NCBI GenBank assembly: GCA_019232645.1 | Contig: JAFANO010000429.1 | Location: 1 to 5,426 of the forward strand | Direction: 5' to 3' | Source of the DNA: Planctomycetaceae bacterium | Lineage (GTDB): Bacteria > Planctomycetota > Planctomycetia > Isosphaerales > Isosphaeraceae | Length of the DNA stretch: 5,426 nt | In this document: positions 5,180 through 5,426 of the stretch, piece by piece | How the letters are laid out: every line of letters begins with the position of its first letter | How positions within the stretch are numbered: the first letter of the stretch is position 1 | Program-made: the position numbers and the translations under genes | The notes under the pieces: generated by a model | Database searches by the model: none | What the model saw: the letters and a program-made list of their open reading frames with translations, nothing else | Told to the model about the DNA's origin: nothing

Positions 5180-5426
5180 GCCTGCCGACCTCCGGCCTGG
5201 TCTATGTGGACACTCAGATTCTGATTTACACTGTCGAGCGTCACCCCGTTTACGAACCACTCCTCCGACCACTATGGCAAGCGGTACAGTTGGGCACGTT
5301 CGCGGTGACCAGCAGCGAATTGGCGTTGCTGGAGACACTCGTCCAGCCTATCAGGAACAGCGATCGTGCGCTCCAAAGGGACTACGAACAGTTCCTGTGC
5401 AGATCAGAACTTCAACTGCTCCCCAT
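5167..5426 (+). CDS. PIN-domain ribonuclease toxin (VapC-like), 3' partial
   Basis: PIN proteins of toxin-antitoxin pairs are Mg2+-dependent endoribonucleases that cut tRNA, rRNA or mRNA when free of antitoxin. Starting at GTG 5167, 86 residues are visible before the window ends; the family usually has about 130-150. The first PIN motif is clear: YVD15TQILIYTVE, with the metal-binding Asp at the end of strand 1. The second acidic site lies in TSSELALLETLVQP (E51 and E56, the latter in the usual E-x-L-V-x-P setting). NSDRAL follows, and then a helix with DYEQFL. The remaining catalytic Asp residues should lie beyond 5426. The gene overlaps the antitoxin by 13 nt and has its own ribosome binding site. 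By my count its third positions are about 69% G/C, against about 91% in the antitoxin gene, which points to separate or more recent acquisition. Confidence 0.88.
   Translation, partial: MGALSLPTSGLVYVDTQILIYTVERHPVYEPLLRPLWQAVQLGTFAVTSSELALLETLVQPIRNSDRALQRDYEQFLCRSELQLLP

Overview
The window is very GC-rich, densely coded DNA with all supported genes on the + strand. Third codon positions are almost always G or C, and several starts have recognisable Shine-Dalgarno sequences. Base composition, the type of toxin-antitoxin pair and the repeat style fit a high-GC planctomycete of the Isosphaeraceae kind. That placement is an inference from general character; no phylogenetic marker is present.

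Layout. (1) Positions 1-169 hold the C-terminal end of an unidentified protein. (2) Six bases later, at 176-2557, comes a 793-residue protein that joins a RecB/Cas4-like PD-(D/E)XK nuclease, with a probable four-cysteine Fe-S site, to a HerA-type hexameric DNA-translocase ATPase. This is the most interesting gene here and a candidate for DNA-end processing or genome defence. (3) Positions 2558-2717 are intergenic, with a GC-rich hairpin and a possible weak promoter. (4) Positions 2718-3710 encode dTDP-glucose 4,6-dehydratase (RmlB/RfbB). (5) Positions 3711-3923 are intergenic and nearly filled by a 186-bp inverted repeat (3716-3901). It has 63-nt arms, the outer 39 nt of which are perfectly complementary, around a 60-nt loop containing only five G/C bases. 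A perfect TATAAT follows at once. (6) Positions 3924-4889 encode a short-chain NDP-sugar reductase/epimerase most like GDP-6-deoxy-D-mannose reductase (RMD). (7) Positions 4916-5179 and 5167-5426 (cut by the window end) are a compact pair: a small antitoxin-like protein and a PIN-domain RNase, overlapping by 13 nt.

How they fit together. The nuclease-ATPase appears coupled to the truncated upstream gene. The two sugar-nucleotide genes both feed deoxysugar synthesis for polysaccharide or glycan, but on different carriers (dTDP and GDP), and a repeat element lies between them. The PIN pair lies directly behind rmd. Codon usage in the PIN gene is clearly less GC-biased than in its neighbours, which suggests that the pair, or at least the toxin, arrived separately.
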